A DNA stretch of 64,000 bases, taken from assembly GCA_018136815.1 (NCBI GenBank), contig CM030933.1, positions 2,603,944 through 2,667,943 of the forward strand, given 5' to 3'. Shown here in pieces: positions 51,585-62,575 of the stretch. The notes beneath the pieces were generated by a model. That model had not been told where the DNA came from and made no database searches. It saw only the letters and a program-made list of their open reading frames with translations. Positions within the stretch are counted from its first letter, which is position 1. The number at the start of each line of letters is the position of its first letter. The stretch comes from Isochrysis galbana. Its lineage: Eukaryota; Haptophyta; Isochrysidales; Isochrysidaceae. The translations under genes and the position numbers were made by a program.

Positions 51585-54500
51585 TTACAGCTCGTCTCGA
51601 GGCGACGTATTACCGCTGCCGTTTGTGGGCCCCTCCACAATGGGCACGCGTAGCTCTGCCGCCACCCCTCCCTCCGGACCCAATGCGTCTCCAACCCACA
51701 ACCGTAGCACCCCGGGCACTGGCTGGCGACCAATTCCCAAAGCCCATACTAGGTCGCGCGCACTGACAGGGAGATCAATAGGCAGATTCTTCCCAGGCGT
51801 GAGTAGCGGCTTGGTAAAAGCTATCATTTGCCGCCGCGGAAACGGAGAGGGCTTGTGCTGCCCCTCGAGTGAGCCGAAGACCAGGAACGCTGGAGCAACC
51901 GGCGTGTGGCCTCCCGCTATACGAAAATGGAGCAGCAGCCCAGGCCTCTCGCTTTCATCAGCGACCCCTTCGTTGTTCTTTGCACCGACTAGAGGATCAG
52001 AGGCACGCGCTAATGCAAGTAGTGTGGCAACATCTAGTACCGACGGCGTTGCGCTCAAGCGGCTCGCACGCCATACGGACCCGGTTGGCTCGTCCGATAG
52101 CCCCGTTCTACGTACAGCATGCTCTGGTGCGTGGGCAACTCGACTTTCCTGCACTGGTGAGGGTAGTGAGGTCGCGTAACCGAAGGGATAGAGCGGTGGA
52201 GCGCTCTCGGTGTCGAGATATCGATAGGTGCGCCCGGCAGGCGGGCCATCCATCCGGTAGTCGGAGATGACTGGTAACTGGGCTTGTGACGTGGGAATCG
52301 TAAACGGCAATCTTCCGGTGGGGTCGAGGCGATAACCATCTGAGCCGATGCCTCCCAGCAGAATCTTGGCGAGGGGCTGTGCAGATTGGCCAAAGTACGA
52401 TGTCCACAAAAGCGCATCAGGGGCGAGTGGCGACGGTGCCTTGAGAGACGGTTCGCTGATGGGGCCGCCGCTGATGAGCAGTGTGATCAATGGCACACCG
52501 CGCTGAGCAGTGACGTTGCGCAGCGCATGAAGTAAGGGCAGCTGCACGCCAGGCAGCCCTATGCACGAATCAGGCGAGCAAGTACGATCGGTGTCCTCCT
52601 CTTCCATCCCGGCCGCCAGGCCTCCCGCAAAGACTACTGCATTGGCCTCACGAGCGAGTGCAAGCGCCTCAGCAAAGCCTGTTGTGGATAGGCTTCGGGT
52701 CTCGCAGCCCTGCGCGTAGGCAAGCTGCGCCACCGCACCTTGTGCACGCAACTCCTCGGCCATCGCCGCACGGAGTGTAATCCAATGAGCGGGCGTCCCA
52801 TGGTAAGTGTGCGCCTGAATGGAAGGGTCGTCTGCCGAAGGGCCGATAAGCGCTATCGTCGCAAATTTGCTACGACTCCTCGGTACGGGCCGTCCAGCGC
52901 TCGGGCCTTCCACTTCTTTTGGGAGATTGATCGGCAGAGCGCCATTCCTTACGCCCAGTACGACGGTGCCCCCAGCCACGATCCTTTCGTTGATGGCTGC
53001 GTGGGCTGCGCAGCCGACTACCGATAGCGGGTACGCGCGTGCCCACGGATCGCTTGCGGGGGGCTGAAGCTCGCCGACACGCATCCGTAGCCGCAGAGCT
53101 CGCCTCGCGGCCGTCGCAACTTCAACTCGGCTGATGTATCCTTGCTTCACGGCCTCAGAAAGCGCGGCGAAGCCCACACCGCAATTCATATCATTGCCTG
53201 CAGAAAGGGCGAGTGCTGCGCTTTGTGGAGCACTAGCAGCCCAACCCCATACACGCTCCAGTGATGGGAAAGTGTCGCAGTCTGACATCACCAGACCATC
53301 CCATCGCCACCGACTGCGCAACACATCATTCAGTAGAAAGGAATCGGCAATGCCTGGAGCACCATTGAGCGCTGAGATGGCGGACATGACGACTGGCAGC
53401 GCACCCGATAGATGCAAGCTCCGCCAGGCAGGCAAAAAGGTGAGGTATAGATCCTGCATCCGCACCGACGCATCGAAGCGGAACCGGCCGTGATCTGGCC
53501 CCGCGTACGCGCCAAAGTGGCGCAGCACCGGTACCGTCTTGTATACCGCAGGTGGGGTAGTGCTATTGAGCGATGGGAATCCGATGAGCCCCTTATTGAA
53601 GGCCACAGCCATCATCGAGGTGAGATGTGGGCATTCACCATACGTCTCAGGGAGGCGCCCCCAGCGGCCGTCGCGGGCGATATTAATCACGGAAGAGGCC
53701 CCCGTCCGGTACTCGAAGTGGCGTTTCGCGCGTGACTGCATTGCCCGGGACTCGGCAGCGATGGCGGAGCCCATTTCGAAGGCTAGCGGTGCGTCAAAAG
53801 TGGCAGCGACACCGGTGCCCTGTGGGAATTGCGTGGTAAATGGGGTCTCCACGATACATGGAGGCTTGCCCCCTGTGCAGCATCCGAGGTCGCAACCATT
53901 AGATGCGCCGCGATAGAGGCTGCCCTGACCGAGCCAGTGAAACTGGCCGATGCCGAGACGCGGTACGCTTGTATGCGGCAGGTCTCCATGTTGGCCACCA
54001 TGCACACTAACGTTGCCTGTGCATCGGGAAAGGGATGCACATTCAGCAGCGCAAAACTATCACCGAGCCCGCGTATGGATACAAATTACCATAAACATGT
54101 CTCTAGGGATGCGTGAGCTTGTGCGGCATCAGCGCGTAGCGCATCACAGGAAGAGAGAGGTGGCGCAGGCCTGGTGCGCGTACAGCTGCTCATGACTCGA
54201 GGGATTGGGAGGGAGATATAAGGTGCGAGGTGTGCGGGGCAAAGGCGGCTTCTCTCTCGCGCCGACAGACAACACAGCCCACGTCGTGACGGGTGGAGGG
54301 GCGGTGCTGGGAGGCGGCAAGGGGTGGACGAGCGGCGGCAGCCGCACTCAAGGCGAGGCTGGTGGGCAGGAGAGGGTCAGCAAGAAGAGAGGGAGTGATT
54401 ATGCGTAGTAGCACCAAATGAGTAGGGCAAATGAGAACTGGGAGGGGGAGCGCACCGCAAAAGCAGGCTCATGGGCAGCGGGGTGGAGGGGGGAGGGGAA

Positions 54501-54890
54501 GGATGCGTGGGGGTAATGATGGGGCGGGGGTGGACGGAGCTTGGGGCCGAGGAGAGAGGAGAGAGGAGAGAGGAGAGAGGAGAGAGGAGAGAGGAGAGAG
54601 GAGAGAGGAGAGAGGAGAGAGGAGAGAGGAGAGAGGAGAGAGGGGAGAGGGGAGAGGGGAGAGGAGAGAGGAGAGAGGAGGGAGGAGAGAGGTGAGAGGA
54701 GGGGAAGGGGAAGGGAAGGAGGGCTGCATGTAGCACCGTAGGCGAGGGATGCATTCATGAAGAGCATCCCAACCATTTCGTCGAGTGTGAGCCGACGCAG
54801 CAGGTCATCGAGGCGCACAGCCTCGGGGAGAGACGCATTGCAGAAGGGAAGCCCGTCGTGCGGAGGAAGGCAAGACGCGGAGAGTGCCAT
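51585..54890 (-). CDS. Glycoside hydrolase family 3 (beta-xylosidase-like) ending in RDEL, two visible exons
   Basis: Exon 1 (54890-54737) reads GLPFCNASLPEAVRLDDLLR then RLTLDEMVGMLFMNASLAY, the usual GH3 start. Intron 54017-54736 (GTGCTA...CACAG) rejoins in phase. Exon 2 (54016-51585) carries SVINIARDGRWGRLPETYGE, VMSAISALNGAPGIADSFLL and WDGLVMSDCDTFPSLERVWG with the catalytic nucleophile Asp in SDC, the C-terminal alpha/beta domain, and an FnIII-like end (PAFLVFGSLEGQHKPSPFPR). 861 residues. Family role: release of terminal xylose, arabinose or glucose from beta-linked chains. The last four residues are RDEL, a KDEL-type ER-retrieval signal. No signal peptide precedes MALSASC, but the frame is open upstream to a CAG at about 54958, so a signal exon may lie further 5'. 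N-x-S/T sites are present. Confidence 0.88.
54545..54690. repeat. GAGAGAGGA minisatellite inside the GH3 intron
   Basis: About 14 copies of a 10-base unit GAGAGAGGAG-like, turning to GGGAGAGGGG near the end. Placed inside the intron 54017-54736, so it does not affect the protein. Confidence 0.85.
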
Positions 54891-55312
54891 TAGTGGACTG
54901 ACCGGCGTCCCTGTCGCTCCATCTCTAACTTCTATGGATTCTATTGTAGACTGTAGATCGTCTCCGTGTCGTGTCGAAAAAAAAATCTTGAGGATCTATG
55001 GCCGCGCTCGCGGCGTGCGCTATCCTTGTACAGATGGCCCTACGTCCTCTCTCGTCATCTTTACTTTCTAAGCCCAGCAAGACTGTCTCTTCACGTGAGG
55101 AGAGGCGACGGGCCCCCTCTCTTCTTTTCTCTTTCTTCTCCCCTCTTCCTCTTGTCTAATACTAATACTAATACGCTAGTGGTCTGTTCACGCCTTCCTC
55201 CTGTGCCTCTAGGTGGCCCGTTTCTCGCTGTGCTGGTGTAAGCGGTTCGTCAAAAAAACTATTGTTATAGTTTTAGCGATGGAGCGCGCGCCGACCGCTC
55301 CCACCTCTTGGC
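54891..55312. other. Upstream region of the GH3 gene
   Basis: No gene on the plus strand. On the minus strand the GH3 frame stays open to about 54955. CTAATACTAATACTAATACG triplets at 55156-55176. Confidence 0.4.
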
Positions 55313-55812
55313 TCCGGCCAGAGTTTCGAGAATTTTTTTTCGAAATAAGGGGGGCCAATCGCAATCAAAACTTTTTATCGAAATAAAGGTCGATATGGCG
55401 CTGACGAAGCGAAATAAGCCCCCCCCCAGCCCGCTCCCCTCCCCCCCCCCGCCCGGGGCCGCGCGCCGCGCCTTGGCGCGCTTCCGGGCACCCAAGCGCA
55501 AGCGCAAAACCGACAACGACGAGGATGATGATGATGATGACGCCCTTGAGGGCTCAGGGCATCCCTCCGACCCCCCAAGCTCGTCGCAGGAGGTTGAGGT
55601 TGGTCTCCACTCAGCATCCGAGACCGGGGATGGGGATGGCCGCGCGGCAACGCATCGGGGCCCGCGCGCGGCGACGCTTAAGCAAATTCCGATTCGAAAT
55701 TAGGCCGAAATTAGACTCCTCGAAGCTCGAAATTTGCTCCAACCTCATCGAAATTTCGAATCGAAATAAGGGTGGTTTTGGATTGAAACTCTGGCCGGAG
55801 CCAACCCACCTC
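55303..55812. mobile_element. Inverted-repeat element of about 0.5 kb
   Basis: The left end has TTGGCTCCGGCCAGAGTTTC (about 55309-55328) followed by TTTCGAAATAAGG. The right end reads inverted GGTTGGCTCCGGCCAGAGTTTC (about 55784-55805), then AACCACCCTTATTTCGATTC. The AT-rich TTTCGAAATAAGG arms also pair. The interior is GC-rich with a C run and a KRKRK-type basic/acidic frame of no known family. It looks like a MITE or an imperfect hairpin element; target duplications were not identified. Confidence 0.6.
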
Positions 55813-55817
55813 CCGGG

Positions 55818-56250
55818 CATTACGAAGTGCACACCCTTTGACATGGGAGGCGCACACCCCCAAGCGCAAACCCACCATGGGAGGCGCACACCAAGCGCAA
55901 ACCCCACCATGGGAGGGCGCACACCACTCCACTCCCAAGCGCAATCCTACCGCCAAAGGATTTGCTCACATGGGAGGCTCACACCACTGCTACCGGGGAG
56001 GAATCCCCCGTCTACCACAGAGGTGGGCATTACGAAGTGCACACCCTTTGAGGATTCTACTCATCATGGGAGGCGCACACCCCCAACCCACCATGGGAGG
56101 CGCACACCCCCAACCCACCATGGGAGGCCGCACACCACTCCACTCCCCAAGTACCACCAAAGGATTTGCTCACATGGGAGGCTCACACCACTGCTACCGG
56201 GGAGGAATCCCCCACAGAAGTGGGCATTACGAAGTGCACACTTGAGGACT
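55818..56250. repeat. Complex tandem repeat with GGCATTACGAAGTGCACACC units
   Basis: GGGCATTACGAAGTGCACAC occurs at about 55818, 56025 and 56221. CACATGGGAGGCTCACACCA followed by CTGCTACCGGGGAGGAATCC occurs at about 55968 and 56173. ATGGGAGGCGCACACCCCCA words fill the gaps. The period is about 205 bases. Frames through it are open but compositional. Confidence 0.85.
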
Positions 56251-56399
56251 CTACCAAGGTGCCCATTGGCTGCTTTGGACGTTGCGGCGCTCTGGTGTCG
56301 GTGTCTGGGCTGGCCGTCCTCGACTCCGTAGCTGTACTGCACCTGCGCGAGCCTCCGCTGACGGGTGTGTGCGCATCACGTGGAAGCTGCTCTCTTCTT

Positions 56400-57140
56400 T
56401 TTGCCACCCCACCGAAGCTCCAACCCACCCAAGCTCCAACCCCACCCGAGCTCCAACCCCACCGAAGCTCCAACTCCACCCAAGCTCTAACCCCACCCAA
56501 GCTCCCCACCCAAGCTCGCACCCAAGCTCCAACCCCACTCAAGCTCCAACCCCACCCAAGCTCCAACCCCACCCAAGCTCCAACCCCATCAAGCTCCAAC
56601 CCCACCCAAGCTCGCACCCAACCCCACTCAAGCTCCAAACTCCGACCCTCCTCCGACCAACATTCGCCCCAGCCCCCACCCAAGCTTCCAACTCCACCAA
56701 GCTCCAACTCCACCCAAGCTCCAACTCAACCGAAGCTCCAACTCCAACCCCACCCAAGCTCGCACCCAAGCTCCAACCCCACTCAAGCTCCAACCCCACC
56801 CAAGCTCCAACTCCACCCAAGCTCTAACCCCACCCAACCCCACCGAAGCTCCAACCCACCCAACCCCACCGAAGCTCCAACCCACCCAAGCTCCAACCCC
56901 ACCCAAGCTCCAACCTCACCGAAGCTCCAACCCACCCAACCCCACCCAAGCTCCCCACCCAAGCTCGCACCCACTCAAGCTCCAACCCCACCCAAGCTCC
57001 AACCCCACCTAAGCTCCCACCCAAGCTCCAACCCCACCTAAGCTCCCACCCAAGCTCCAACCCCACCCAAGCTCCCACCCAAGCTCCAACCCCACCCAAG
57101 CTCCCACCCAAGCTCCAACCCCACCCAAGCTCCAACCCTT
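56400..57140. repeat. AAGCTCCAACCCCACCC minisatellite, about 740 bp
   Basis: More than 40 imperfect copies of a 15-17-base unit (CCCAAGCTCCAACCCCAC and shorter GCTCCCAC forms). Plus-strand frames read as Pro/Gln/Ser-rich repeats, minus-strand frames as LELGWGWSLGGVGA repeats. The right edge at 57140 changes abruptly to AT-richer sequence. Confidence 0.95.
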
Positions 57141-58011
57141 CACATTTTCTTCCGTCGTCGTTGCTGTGGCAAGCTTTTCGAGGAGCATAGTCCTTAATCC
57201 TTAATTCCCTGTGTCTACTGCCATCCTCGGCCAATATTGCCTCCTGTTGGTTACGGACAATGATATCCAACATTTTCACACGTTGTTGTAGGACTTCAAT
57301 CTCGTTTTCGTAACCCTTCAAACCGTCCTCCACGTTAGTCAGTGAATGGTACCAGGACGAACCCATGCTCATTCCTGACCTGAAATTAGTTAGGGCCGTC
57401 CTCTCTGCATCTGATAGTGTGATATTAGTGTATGGGTTTCTATCTAACTGTTGCAAACGAGATACGTCATTTCTGGACAAGCAATTGCCGTTGTCGAGCA
57501 TGAGGAAGTCTTCGTTGACGTAGAAATCACGATACTCAAGATCTTGGTGATTATTGCAATCGGGTGGTGATATGTATGTGTAGAGGCGACGATTAGTAGG
57601 TGTACTATTCGAGTCTTTCATTCGTTGGAAATTGTGCACTTCCTCCTCTGACGACGCGTCTTCCGGTGTCAAATTGTCGTGCACTGTGAGGCACTTCCCG
57701 CTTCGAAGCATACCAAAGGCGCCTTCGTCGAACACCCTCGTGTAATTGGTGCACTTCTGTGGATCCACTGGTTTTGCAAAGTTCTGCATTGCCTGAGCAT
57801 CCTTCTTTGGTATGATTGGATCTCCTGGGAGTATTGGGCTCCTCGTCAGAGTGCGAGGGGAGGGTGAAGGTTCTTCAGGGTGCCTGAGCATTCTCATGAG
57901 TCTGACAAACACGACGAGGTTTCCAACCTTCCTATTGGGATTAATCAATGATTTCATGTAGAAATTGTTGAAGTCATATATGAAGTTTCTATCTATCTGT
58001 ATTACGATCAT
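57124..58011 (-). CDS. Unrecognised ORF in an AT-richer island, possibly viral
   Basis: From ATG 58011 (MIVIQIDRNFIYDFNNFYMK) about 293 codons run to the minisatellite edge; the frame then continues through the satellite to 56824, so the true C-terminus is uncertain. Codon choice is visibly A/T-richer than in the neighbours. Readable parts are DEGAFGMLRSGKCLTVHDNL, YVNEDFLMLDNGNCLSRNDV and NPYTNITLSDAERTALTNFR. The second resembles the LDNGHCY...NP.TR..F turn of U-box-like proteins found in large DNA viruses of algae, and a heptad stretch (NEIEVLQQRVKMLDIIVRNQ) follows. I cannot assign a family. Foreign origin (giant virus or polinton-like virus insert) is an inference from composition and this weak likeness. 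Confidence 0.5.
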
Positions 58012-59471
58012 GTGGTATGAAACAAGGAAACTTCGTCAATAAATAAGACTCTTTGACAGAGTCGAAGGGTTGTATGGAAAGGAGGAGCAATTTGATCGTG
58101 CTCAATAATGTGAGATATTGGCCATGTAGGTTGAGCAAAGGACTCAATGGATCCATGTGCTACGTGGTATGTTACAACAGAAAATTGTGATCGCGACGGC
58201 ACACGAAAACCATGCAGGGAGATCGTGATTTCAACGATATATCCACCCTGCCCTTAATCGAGTGAATGGAGTCAGACCACGTGTGTGTTTCAACATGTGA
58301 AGTGTCAAGTTGACTCAAGTAACCTCCAGGTGACAATGAAAGGTGTCAGCAGGGATGGGGATAATTGAACGCTTTTGGTCTCGCTATGTCCGCCCTCGCG
58401 CTCGCCCTCGCCACTGCCCGCCATCCATCTTCCAACCATGGAAGATGGTCAGCCCGTCCAACCCGCCAATGCCCAAAAGGCCGTGCCTTCCGCCGCCTAC
58501 CTTCCGCCCCATCCGGTTCCTCCTGTTCCATCCGTAACCTCCAGTCCGTCAGTCTCCCACATTCGTGCCCACGAGGCACGAATCGCTGGAGGACACTCCC
58601 ACTGCTAAAACACACAGACAAACACCCACACTTTTCAAACACATTACTCACAGGAGGATTGGCACCAGAAATAGATTTGCAGACAGCCGGACGAACATGT
58701 GTAGACAATGCCGCTGCCACCGCGAAGACTCGTGTCTCGTGTCACCTAGCGTGGTGCCCTGCGACAAAAAAGTCAAAACTATAGACGCCATCACCATATA
58801 ATAAAACATCTGAAGATTCGAGATTCGGGCTACTCACGCTAGCTATACGGGTCCACGCACTCACGGTACTCACTCGTGACGTGATGAGAGCTGAGCCCAT
58901 GCCAGAAGGCAGCTGGCGTGAGGGTGACTGAGACTGACGCCCCCCCCCCCTAGGCGGAAGTTAGGGCCCGGTGAGGGGGCGCGCAGAGCGCCCCCATTGA
59001 TCCATATTATAACAACAACAGGTAGGACGCTCTCATCTCTATATTCGGCATTGCTATTTGCAAGCCGCAAGCCTGGCCTTTTCCTTGCACTTGCAATCGC
59101 AACAAACAACGATCTTAACACCATGCATCGTATTCAAGCCCAGGCAAGAGCCGGCTCAATCACCGTTACACCATGCGTCGTATTCACGCCAAGGCAAGAG
59201 TTGGTTCCATACGACTGGGCAGATGTACACGTAGCGTCGCACAAACATGACAAACAAAGTAGGCTGCCTAGCGCCGGTGCCTCGTGCACCCTCTGCACAG
59301 TTGACACCGGCATCACATGATCCGTTGGAAGCAGCTCGCTGTGCTACTCTTCCGCGTGCTAACGATGCAACGGCCCCTAAAAATGACGTGGCTACAAGAA
59401 ACATCTGGGTTTCCCAGCAAGGTATTGCACGTAGCCTTCCTCAACGCTGCCAGCATCGCTTGGTTTCGCGC
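58012..59471. other. Gene-poor stretch
   Basis: AT-richer until about 58370, then ordinary. A CTGAAGATTC-type repeat end is at 58805-58840 (plus) after an AAAACAT run, with a C run at about 58940-58949. The words CGTATTCAAGCC/CGTATTCACGCC and CACCATGC are duplicated at about 59120-59200. No supported gene. Confidence 0.4.
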
Positions 59472-61210
59472 TCAGACGGTGTCATAGATCAAGGCCTGGA
59501 GACCTGGATGCGTACCAACGTGCGTCCTAGCATAAGCTTCCAACGTGGCGTGGACGACCGGACTGATGCGTTTGGCGACTGCCTTGTGCGCGCGTAAGAG
59601 CTTTGCTATTGTCTCGAGGATGAGAGTTGAAGCGACCGGCGAAAGCCCTTTCGCATTTTGATCGGGAACGAGACGCGCGAGCGCGCGTTCGGCAAACACC
59701 TCAAGATAATCAAGCACCAACGTCTCGGGCGCAACACGCTCGACAAGCACGACCAGCGGTATGGAAGCCACGCGGCCGAGCAGTGCATCCGAGATGCAAA
59801 CCTCGGCTAAGAATTGAATCAACTGGACTGCGTGTATCGTCTCAAGATCTTCGTGCTTGGCAAGCACGAGAAAGAAGTCGAAGTCGCAGTTGTTGTATCC
59901 GTAGTGTGCCGCTTGCTTTAGCAGCGGCTTCAGAAGAGTTCCGATCGGAACGTGTGGGTAGTGAGTCAGCAAGTGGGACAGCGAGCGCTCTAAGTATAAG
60001 CGAATGACAATCTCGTGGTGATTCTCGATCAGCGCAAAGCCCAGCGCGCGGAATAGCGCCGCCGCTGCCTTGGACGCGTGCCCGTCTTCACTCAGCGCAA
60101 ACTCCTCAAAAAGTCGCACCATTGCTGTCAAAGCAGTCAGCTGTGGCTCAACCTCAGCTAGCCTGGTGGCATCCTTAAGCGCCCGCAAAACGCTTCCGGC
60201 TGCCGTGGGCTCAGTGTCATCGCGATCCTCATCTGGTGACAGCCCCCTTTCTTGAGCATCATGCGACTTGAGCTGAAGCAGATTCAATCGTTCTGGATTC
60301 AAAGCCCACACCTGCAGCACCGGGCCGACGAGGCCGTGAGTTCACCGGGATGAACATTTTGGTCAGCGTGCTGCAGAGGCCGTTCGAGCTGCCACCTGGG
60401 CTAGGAGATCGAGCGCGAGCGAGCGCGTAGCCGGTAATTCTTGACCCTCTCGCAGTGCAGTGAGCCCAACTTGTAAGAGGTACACGATGGTCTTATCGCA
60501 GAGAAGCTCTCTTCGCGACTCCATTGCTGCATGCAGAATGGGCATCACCTCCAAGGTGAAAGCAATGTACGCCTCAGTCTCACCTAGAGAGCACGCAGGA
60601 AGGACCGAGTAAGGACCCAAAGCGTGTGCTGAATGAATGATACCCCGACGCAGCAGCACACTATCCTCTAAGAGTGTGTATCCCCACCTAAGATGGCCGG
60701 CATGGTCGATGTGAAGAAGATGAAGCTGTCAGCTCCGACACATGGTGGCACTAGTGGCAGGAGGGCGCCAATGGCGTGCAAGTCTTGATGGTTGCGCCAC
60801 GCAGCGACGACGGCCTTCAGCCCATGGGCGTCCAACCAGTCAAACAGCGGCTGTGGGTGCAGGTCACACATCTCTGTGGCCAGCCGAGTGAGGAGGCGCG
60901 CTCCCCAGAGCACCACATCGGCATCGGCCGAGAGAAGTGCTTTGCTGAGCGTCTCGAAGGCGAGTGCGATTGCACCCCTGGCGCAGAGGTCCATGAGAGT
61001 CCTCGAGTTTGCATACATGTACTTGAGCCAACGGACGATCGGCGCGCAGTCTCCCTTCATCCCGTGGGAGAGCAGCTTGCTCGCGTGCGGGAGAGAGAGG
61101 CCGGGAACCTTGGTGAGTTCTCCTGCCAGCCTCGCAGCAGGGCCACACTGGTGCTCGAAGGTGATTGCGACGAACTCGTCGAGTGTCTGACAGCTGTCGA
61201 GGTCGGACAT
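59472..61210 (-). CDS. Armadillo/HEAT-like helical-repeat protein, three exons
   Basis: Exon 1 (ATG 61210 to 60688) reads MSDLDSCQTLDEFVAITFEH and IVRWLKYMYANSRTLMDLCA in Leu/Ala-rich paired helices. It would stop at once after PAILG unless 20 bases (60668-60687, GTGGGG...CTTAG) are removed; the phase then fits and gives LEDSVLLRRGIIHSAHALGP in exon 2 (60667-60396). A second intron, 60312-60395 (GTGGCA...TGCAG), rejoins DLLAQ to VWALNPERLNLLQLKS in exon 3 (60311-59472). Joined length is 544 residues, mostly amphipathic helices (LLKQAAHYGYNNCDFDFFLV, PLVVLVERVAPETLVLDYLE), as in scaffold proteins. No family name can be given. It diverges from the Jupiter-like gene, with GA-rich sequence between the starts. 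Confidence 0.7.
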
Positions 61211-61825
61211 ATCCGCACGATCGGTGCGGCACGGGCAGAGGAATGAGGAGAAGGGGAGAAAGGGAAAGAGGGAGGGAGGGAGGAAGGGGAGGGGAGGGAG
61301 GGAGGGAGGGAGGGAGGGAGGGAGGGAGGGAGGCGGGGAGGAGGAGCAGCTCTCCTGTTCCTATGGTCTTTGTAGCGGGAGAGGAGGAAAACGAGGAGAA
61401 AACGAGGGGGGGGGGGGGGGAGACGAGGGGAAGAAGGAAGAGAGAGATAAGAGAAGACGGAAAGCGAAAGAGGAGAGAGAAAGAAGAGGAGAGGAGAGAG
61501 AGAAAAAGAGAGAAGGAAAAGCCAAGAGCGAGAGCGGGAAGAGAGAAAAGAAACGTCCTTCAACTCTCTTGTTCTTGTTCTTCATGCCGCATTCACAGCA
61601 CGGAAGAATTTTGTAGTAGTTGATTTACTTATACACAAGGCATAGGAGTACCTATCTTCGTCTATCGACCAGTATTATGAACAGCCTCAAAGCTGAAAAG
61701 ACAGAGGGAGTGCACCCGCTCGTCCTTGAAGAGATGGACGCCTTTTCATTAATCCAACCCTCGTCTTTTTCGTAGTTGAAAGGCAGAGGCAGCGCAGCGT
61801 TTGAACGGCCCTTCCCCTTCGTCTG
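61211..61825. repeat. GA-rich spacer between divergent genes
   Basis: (GGGA)n at 61270-61335, a G run at about 61408-61421 and GAGAGA/GAAGAA text to 61550 precede the minus-strand start at 61210. The last 200 bases before the plus-strand ATG at 61826 are ordinary sequence. Confidence 0.75.
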
Positions 61826-62575
61826 ATGTTCGCCGGCGACCGTACCTCCTCCCGTGTGCTGGCCGCGCCCGGTGGCCATTCGACGCTGAACATCTTCTCT
61901 TCGAGTGGTACGGAGCAACCTGCTTCCGGCAACTACTCGGTTCCACCGCCACCTGCAGTCAAGAACCAAGACTCATTTGGCCAGCGTGTAGTGAACCGGA
62001 GCGAGCACGGCGACTTCGGACTCCAGCGCAACTCGTCTCGGGTGCTCGCTGCACCTGGCGGAGCGTCAACGCTCAACCTATTTGGCGGTGACGCGCCAGG
62101 AGCTACCCGAGCTCCAGCCACGCAGCCTGCTCAGAATTCTGTCCGTACTGACGACGTATTTGGTCATCGAGTGGTAAACCGCAGCGAGCATGGAGATTTT
62201 GGTCTGCAGCGCAACTCTTCCCGTGTGCTCGCGGCACCTGGTGGCAAATCTTCATTTAGCTTCTCTGACCCTCAAGCGCCATTGGGCGCTAGCGCTCGCC
62301 AGCCATCGCAGCAGGTGCCACAAGATGTTGTCGAGTCCTCAATCGTGCCATTCAACTCACAAATGTCGGCAGGTCAGCGTGTGGGGAATCAAGAAATTTG
62401 CCTGCATGCGCGTCCATCCACTCGTGTCCACGCGGCCCCGGGCGGTAATAGTTCCATTTGTCTCGGATCTGACGTTCCATCAAGTGTGGATGCTAGAAAG
62501 GCTGCGCTCATGGCCCGGCGTGTGCAAGCACCATTCACCGAGGTCACCAACTACACATCCGATAGGCCCTTCTAG
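61826..62575 (+). CDS. Jupiter/HN1-like microtubule-associated-type protein with four repeat motifs
   Basis: 249 residues, one exon, ATG 61826. The signature TSSRVLAAPGGHSTLNIF recurs as NSSRVLAAPGGASTLNLF, NSSRVLAAPGGKSSFSFS and, more diverged, PSTRVHAAPGGNSSICLG. The animal JPT1/JPT2 (HN1) and Drosophila Jupiter proteins carry the related SSRVL.PPGG.S.F.... motif. Between them RVVNRSEHGDFGLQRNSSRV is duplicated almost exactly (at about 61980-62040 and 62165-62225). The C-terminus has ARKAALMARRVQAPFTE. The protein is otherwise polar and probably disordered. Animal relatives bind microtubules; whether algal ones do is not shown here. Confidence 0.75.
   Translation: MFAGDRTSSRVLAAPGGHSTLNIFSSSGTEQPASGNYSVPPPPAVKNQDSFGQRVVNRSEHGDFGLQRNSSRVLAAPGGASTLNLFGGDAPGATRAPATQPAQNSVRTDDVFGHRVVNRSEHGDFGLQRNSSRVLAAPGGKSSFSFSDPQAPLGASARQPSQQVPQDVVESSIVPFNSQMSAGQRVGNQEICLHARPSTRVHAAPGGNSSICLGSDVPSSVDARKAALMARRVQAPFTEVTNYTSDRPF

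Noticed and set aside
55308-55703. ORF with KRKRK and acidic run as a nuclear protein
   Set aside because: It starts inside the inverted-repeat arm and has no recognisable domain; best explained as element interior.
56166-57041. Pro/Gln/Ser-rich repeat protein on the plus strand
   Set aside because: The reading is produced by the 15-17-base minisatellite; both strands and several frames are equally open and no non-repeat domain is attached.
50066-57140. Regularly spaced repeats as a CRISPR array
   Set aside because: Repeats are contiguous or very long, spacers are not unique and of equal length, no cas genes exist, and the DNA is eukaryotic.
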